Part shown: in pieces, positions 46,642-49,581 of the stretch
How the letters are laid out: each line of letters opens with the position of its first letter
Numbering within the stretch: position 1 is the first letter of the stretch
Assembly (NCBI GenBank): GCA_002172675.1
Contig: NETF01000174.1
Coordinates: 1 to 49,581 of the forward strand
Source: an unicellular cyanobacterium SU3
Lineage (GTDB): Bacteria > Cyanobacteriota > Cyanobacteriia > Cyanobacteriales > Microcystaceae
Direction: 5' to 3'
Length of the DNA: 49,581 bases
Notes under the pieces: generated by a model
What the model saw: only the letters and a program-made list of their open reading frames with translations
Told to the model about the DNA's origin: nothing
Database searches by the model: none
Made by a program: the position numbers and the translations under genes

Positions 46642-47808
46642 CTATATAGGGGGAACCGAAGGTAAATCCGTTGCTTGTTCTACTGTATCCATATTACTAG
46701 CAACTATCTCTCCTGTAGTTAGAAAACGATAAGTTTCTTGATATAAACTTTGCCAGAAAGCGTTAGTCATGCCTTGACTTACTTCTGTAGGACTGACCAT
46801 AGGATGGGGAACTAAATCGCTTTGATCGTAGAGGAATGAACGATGTCCTTGAGTTTCTCCACCTATGTCTTGAAAGAAGTTTTGAGTAGTGGGTAAATGT
46901 GCTGCATCTTCATTTTCTGTTAGCACTAAAAATGTAGGAATATTCTTGAGTTTATTAATTGTTTGATTGGCTAAAACAAAGTCACCAAAACGATTAGTCG
47001 CACTGATACAACCAAGGGGAAATTGTAAGTTAGGGTCCCAACCTGTTTCTTGTATATCTAAGGTTCCTATTAGACTAATTTGCCATTCTTTTCCTTGGTC
47101 TTCAATCGGGTTAAGTAAGGGAGCATAAGCGACTACTTTTTTAATTTTTTCGGGTTGATCGGCTGCTAAAGCAAGGGCGACGCTTCCCCCAACTGATAAT
47201 CCTACGGTGTAAACAGCTCCTGGCATAGAAGCAATTTCTTTTAGTCGTTGACGGGCATCTTTTAAATAATCCATATGGAAAGAAATGAAGTATTTTTCAA
47301 AATCTGGATCTTCGTGGGATGATAATGCCTCAATGATGTCTTTTAAAACTAGGGGATTTAATTTAAGAATCCGTCGAAAAACTGCTAGTTTCTGAAGAGA
47401 GGATAAGGGTTGAGATTGTCCCCCAATATTAGATAAAAATTGAGAAAGAATGGTATCTTTTTTAGCTGAATCTAGTAAAGGCTTTTTATACTCTGATTTA
47501 AGATCAATTTGTGGCCAATTTTTTTGAGGGTTTACTAAAGCATGACCCGCTAAAGTAGCTTGATAAACGTTAAATCCGTTACGATATAAATAATCGGATA
47601 ATCGCCACATCTGATCCGGTTTACTACTAAAGCCATGAAATATAATTACGGTTCCATAAATGGGCTTTTCGGGTTCATGGAATTGATAGTAAGGATAAGC
47701 TCCATCTCTGTGTTCTGGATTTTCATCGATAGAAGCAATATAAGCATCAATTTTTTGCTTACACTGGTTGACTTGTTCAGCCGTTGGAATTACTTTAGTT
47801 TCAGCCAT
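46642..47808 (-). CDS. alpha/beta-hydrolase, serine-hydrolase type, unknown substrate
   Basis: This encodes 388 residues. An oxyanion-hole segment TVIIFHGFSSKPDQMW (about 75-90) is followed by a helical insertion. The nucleophile elbow VGLSVGGSVALALA is complete (G-L-S-V-G), and a C-terminal His probably lies in DQSDLVPHPM. It resembles the carboxylesterase/serine aminopeptidase S33 group. There is no signal peptide, so it is cytoplasmic. Unlike the hydrolase at 18938-19783, its catalytic elbow is intact. Confidence 0.82.
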   Translation of the reverse strand: MAETKVIPTAEQVNQCKQKIDAYIASIDENPEHRDGAYPYYQFHEPEKPIYGTVIIFHGFSSKPDQMWRLSDYLYRNGFNVYQATLAGHALVNPQKNWPQIDLKSEYKKPLLDSAKKDTILSQFLSNIGGQSQPLSSLQKLAVFRRILKLNPLVLKDIIEALSSHEDPDFEKYFISFHMDYLKDARQRLKEIASMPGAVYTVGLSVGGSVALALAADQPEKIKKVVAYAPLLNPIEDQGKEWQISLIGTLDIQETGWDPNLQFPLGCISATNRFGDFVLANQTINKLKNIPTFLVLTENEDAAHLPTTQNFFQDIGGETQGHRSFLYDQSDLVPHPMVSPTEVSQGMTNAFWQSLYQETYRFLTTGEIVASNMDTVEQATDLPSVPPI

Positions 47809-48008
47809 GATTAATTTAAACTCTGTATTTTATAGGGTTAAAAGTATCATACGTTTAGCTTGATTTTCTTTGTTTTCTATCTTTTTTTTAGAATAGTTAT
47901 TATTAGACTTTTACTTTAACATAGAAAATATAGAACAAATTTTCTTGAGTAAACCTTAAGATACTAATTATGATCCCCCCCTGGGGGAAGGTATCTTATA
48001 CTAATAAG
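47809..48008. other. divergent intergenic region with a candidate promoter for the chelatase-like gene
   Basis: It separates the leftward hydrolase from the rightward chelatase-like gene. It is AT-rich with a C/G hairpin (CCCCC-GGGGG) near 47975-47987. TATACT at 47997-48002 is a good -10 and would start transcription near 48009, exactly where the structured leader begins. No good -35 is visible. Confidence 0.45.
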
Positions 48009-48121
48009 TAAGGAGTTGTTGCCCAATATCCTACCTACCCTAAACCGTGATCACTGGTTTCGGTGTCCAAGGGAGGGAATGAAGTCATCTCATTGCTGAT
48101 GGTGGGTCAACTCACTCCTTA
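48009..48121 (+). promoter_or_regulatory. structured 5' leader, possible riboswitch-like RNA
   Basis: Helices on paper are: P1 TAAGGAG (48009-48015)/CTCCTTA (48115-48121); P2 GTTGCCCA (48018-48025)/TGGG-T-CAAC (48103-48111) with one bulged T; P3 CCTACCC (48034-48040)/GGGAGGG (48071-48077) with an A-A mismatch; P4 AAACC (48042-48046)/GGTTT (48056-48060), extended by GT/AC; and P5 TCATC (48085-48089)/GATGG (48098-48102). P3 and P5 meet P2 at a three-way junction. TTAGA (48119-48123)/TCTAA (48131-48135) competes with P1 and sits just before GAGG at 48138. I match it to no known riboswitch class. Confidence 0.5.
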
Positions 48122-48150
48122 GAATGATAATCTAAATGAGGTAACTATAG

Positions 48151-49305
48151 ATGGTTGCAACACCAGAAAAACAAAAGATTGAAACGGCACAAGGAACGAA
48201 TAAAAGCGATCGCGTAGCAGTTTTATTAATGGGTTACGGTGAAGTCGAAAGTTATGAAGATTTTGCCAATTATAATGAACAAGCTTTAAATTTATTAACC
48301 GCTAAATTTGCACCAGTTCCCACTTGGATCTATCCTCCTTTAGCTAAGTTATTAGCGATTTTTGATCTCCATGAATGGCAACATCAACACGATCATTTTA
48401 TTTCTCCTCATAATCATATTTTTGAGCATCAACGGAAATCAATTGAAAAGAATTTACAAGAAAAATGGGGCGATCGCGTTCAAGTTTTTAAAGCATTTAA
48501 CTTCTGTAAACCTTTTTTACCTGAACAAGTTTTAACGGAAATTAAAGCCCAAGGATTTGATAAAATTTTAATCTATCCTTTGTTAGTAGTTGACTCGATC
48601 TTTACCAGTGGAATTGCTGTTGAACAGGTTAACAATGCTTTAGCCTCTTTAGCAGAAGGGGAGGAACATTGGTTAAAAGGATTACGTTATATTCCTTCAT
48701 TTTATAACGAACCAGCTTACTTGGATTTGACGGCTAAATTAGTCGACGACAAAATAAAGAAAGATTTAGCGGATAAATACCTCCCTTCTCAAATTGGTAT
48801 TGTTTTATTAAATCATGGTTGTCCCCATGAAGCGAAAGGATTTACATCAGGAATTGATGAAAGTCAAATATTATATGAATTAGTTAGAGAGCGATTAATT
48901 CATCGTTATCCTTTGATTTCTGTGGGTTGGTTAAACCATCAAACTCCTTTGATTAAATGGACTCAACCTAATGCAGAATTAGCTGCTAAAAATCTCATGG
49001 AATTAGGGGCAAAAGCGATTATCTTTATGCCTATTGGTTTTGCCACAGAAAACCACGAAACTCTCTTAGATGTAGAACACATTATTCATGGTTTACATAA
49101 GAAATCTTCTGATGTAACTTATGTGCAGATGCCTTGTGTAAATGATGAGCCTGAATTTTGTGAAATGGCTGCACAATGGGCTGATTCTCACATTGCTGAG
49201 TTGTTATCCACTGAAGCATTAACAGTTAATCCTTCTTTAGCAGGGGGTAGTTTAGACGTTAATCATCATCATGATCATGGAAATGGTCATCATCACCATC
49301 ATTAA
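48151..49305 (+). CDS. ferrochelatase-superfamily protein with His-rich tail
   Basis: This encodes 384 residues. Segments align by eye with ferrochelatase (HemH): LLMGYGEVESY for the N-terminal LLLNLGGPE, LLNHGCP for the active-site SxHGLP (His), VGWLNHQTPLIKWTQP for the SRxGPxxWLxPYT stretch, and GFATENHETLLDVE for the GFVSEHSETLxEI motif with its catalytic Glu. It lacks the chlorophyll-binding C-terminal helix of the main cyanobacterial enzyme. It ends in NHHHDHGNGHHHHH, a metal-binding tail like those of CbiX/SirB-type chelatases. Metal and tetrapyrrole are unknown. GAGG lies nine bases before the ATG. Confidence 0.75.
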   Translation: MVATPEKQKIETAQGTNKSDRVAVLLMGYGEVESYEDFANYNEQALNLLTAKFAPVPTWIYPPLAKLLAIFDLHEWQHQHDHFISPHNHIFEHQRKSIEKNLQEKWGDRVQVFKAFNFCKPFLPEQVLTEIKAQGFDKILIYPLLVVDSIFTSGIAVEQVNNALASLAEGEEHWLKGLRYIPSFYNEPAYLDLTAKLVDDKIKKDLADKYLPSQIGIVLLNHGCPHEAKGFTSGIDESQILYELVRERLIHRYPLISVGWLNHQTPLIKWTQPNAELAAKNLMELGAKAIIFMPIGFATENHETLLDVEHIIHGLHKKSSDVTYVQMPCVNDEPEFCEMAAQWADSHIAELLSTEALTVNPSLAGGSLDVNHHHDHGNGHHHHH

Positions 49306-49372
49306 TTGATGCTAGAAATAGGAGTAAATTAAAATAGTTTACCTCGGTGAAAGCCTCTGAGAGAACAGGAAC

Positions 49373-49404
49373 GGGCAACAGAGAATAGTGTTTTTCTGTT
49401 GCCC
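49373..49404 (+). terminator. terminator after the chelatase-like gene
   Basis: GGGCAACAG (49373-49381) pairs perfectly with CTGTTGCCC (49396-49404). T residues precede the second arm, and TATCTTAGG follows. It is the only strong hairpin between the gene and the IS. Confidence 0.6.
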
Positions 49405-49454
49405 TATCTTAGGGTTTAAAATATTCAGTAACGTTGTAATCGTCAATCACAAAC

Positions 49455-49581
49455 CATTCGTGACAACTTAAGAAAATCAAGCAAATGTCAAGAGAAGTTA
49501 AAAAGTGAAAGTGGGCGGATGAGAAAGAAAAAACTCGCTTTGTCCTAAAATAAAAGGCGATAAACCATAATTAGCTTTCAA
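49455..49581 (+). mobile_element. IS4-type element, 5' end of copy 2
   Basis: This is an exact inverted copy of 272-398, beginning CATTCGTGACAACTTAAG. The window ends on the A of what is ATG in the left copy, so the transposase of this copy begins outside the window, reading rightwards. Whether it is intact cannot be told. Confidence 0.85.

Noticed and set aside
48009-48121. Cobalamin or other known riboswitch
   Set aside because: The B12 box and the core motifs of TPP, SAM, THF, NiCo, Moco and glnA elements as I remember them are not present. An Rfam search would be needed to be certain.

Overview
The window looks like a chromosomal contig from a unicellular cyanobacterium of the Crocosphaera/Cyanothece type. 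The grounds are low GC, about twenty copies of the HIP1 octamer GCGATCGC, the photosystem II extrinsic proteins PsbU and CyanoQ (PsbQ), an aldehyde-deformylating oxygenase, a PEP-CTERM protein, heptad short tandem repeats and a high load of insertion sequences. The genus is an inference from gene content and style. No tRNA, rRNA or CRISPR array was seen.

Both ends lie in copies of one IS4-type element. A 127-bp sequence is found in inverted orientation at 272-398 and 49455-49581; at the left it is followed by an internally deleted transposase, and at the right the window stops on the first base of the transposase start codon. The left copy cuts a tyrosine recombinase gene.

1-7.1 kb is accessory DNA: the recombinase remnant, a leftward row of small unrecognised genes (some with zinc-ribbon cysteines), a G-rich structured non-coding block, a phage-like HTH repressor with two phased operators over a divergent promoter, a rightward row of unrecognised genes (one split by an in-frame TGA), and a frameshifted IS110-like DEDD transposase preceded by about 250 nt of structured non-coding DNA.

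7.4-19.8 kb is mostly core: a DUF255 thioredoxin-domain protein, a TPR lipoprotein, Era, a CheA-like hybrid kinase with no phosphotransfer domain, psbU, an S4 protein, a CNNM/CBS membrane protein, a ThiO-like oxidase, psbQ and an alpha/beta-hydrolase. A 2.77-kb group II intron (19853-22622) lies just upstream of the alkane-synthesis gene ado.

23.6-36.7 kb holds a peptide ABC transporter whose binding-protein and permease genes are separated by a four-helix-bundle cassette with inverted heptad arrays, then gyrB, small cyanobacterial proteins, a PatA-type response regulator, a HAD phosphatase, queG, a HepT/MntA-like pair (HepT lacks the HEPN arginine), an HpnI-like glycosyltransferase and a PEP-CTERM protein.

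37-49.5 kb holds a 1.67k-codon SdrD/RTX surface protein gene broken by one in-frame TAA, an M48 protease, an RNB-family RNase starting directly at heptad repeats, a second alpha/beta-hydrolase, and a ferrochelatase-like gene with a His-rich tail. That last gene is preceded by a 113-nt leader that folds on paper into a multi-helix junction, a possible undescribed riboswitch-like element.
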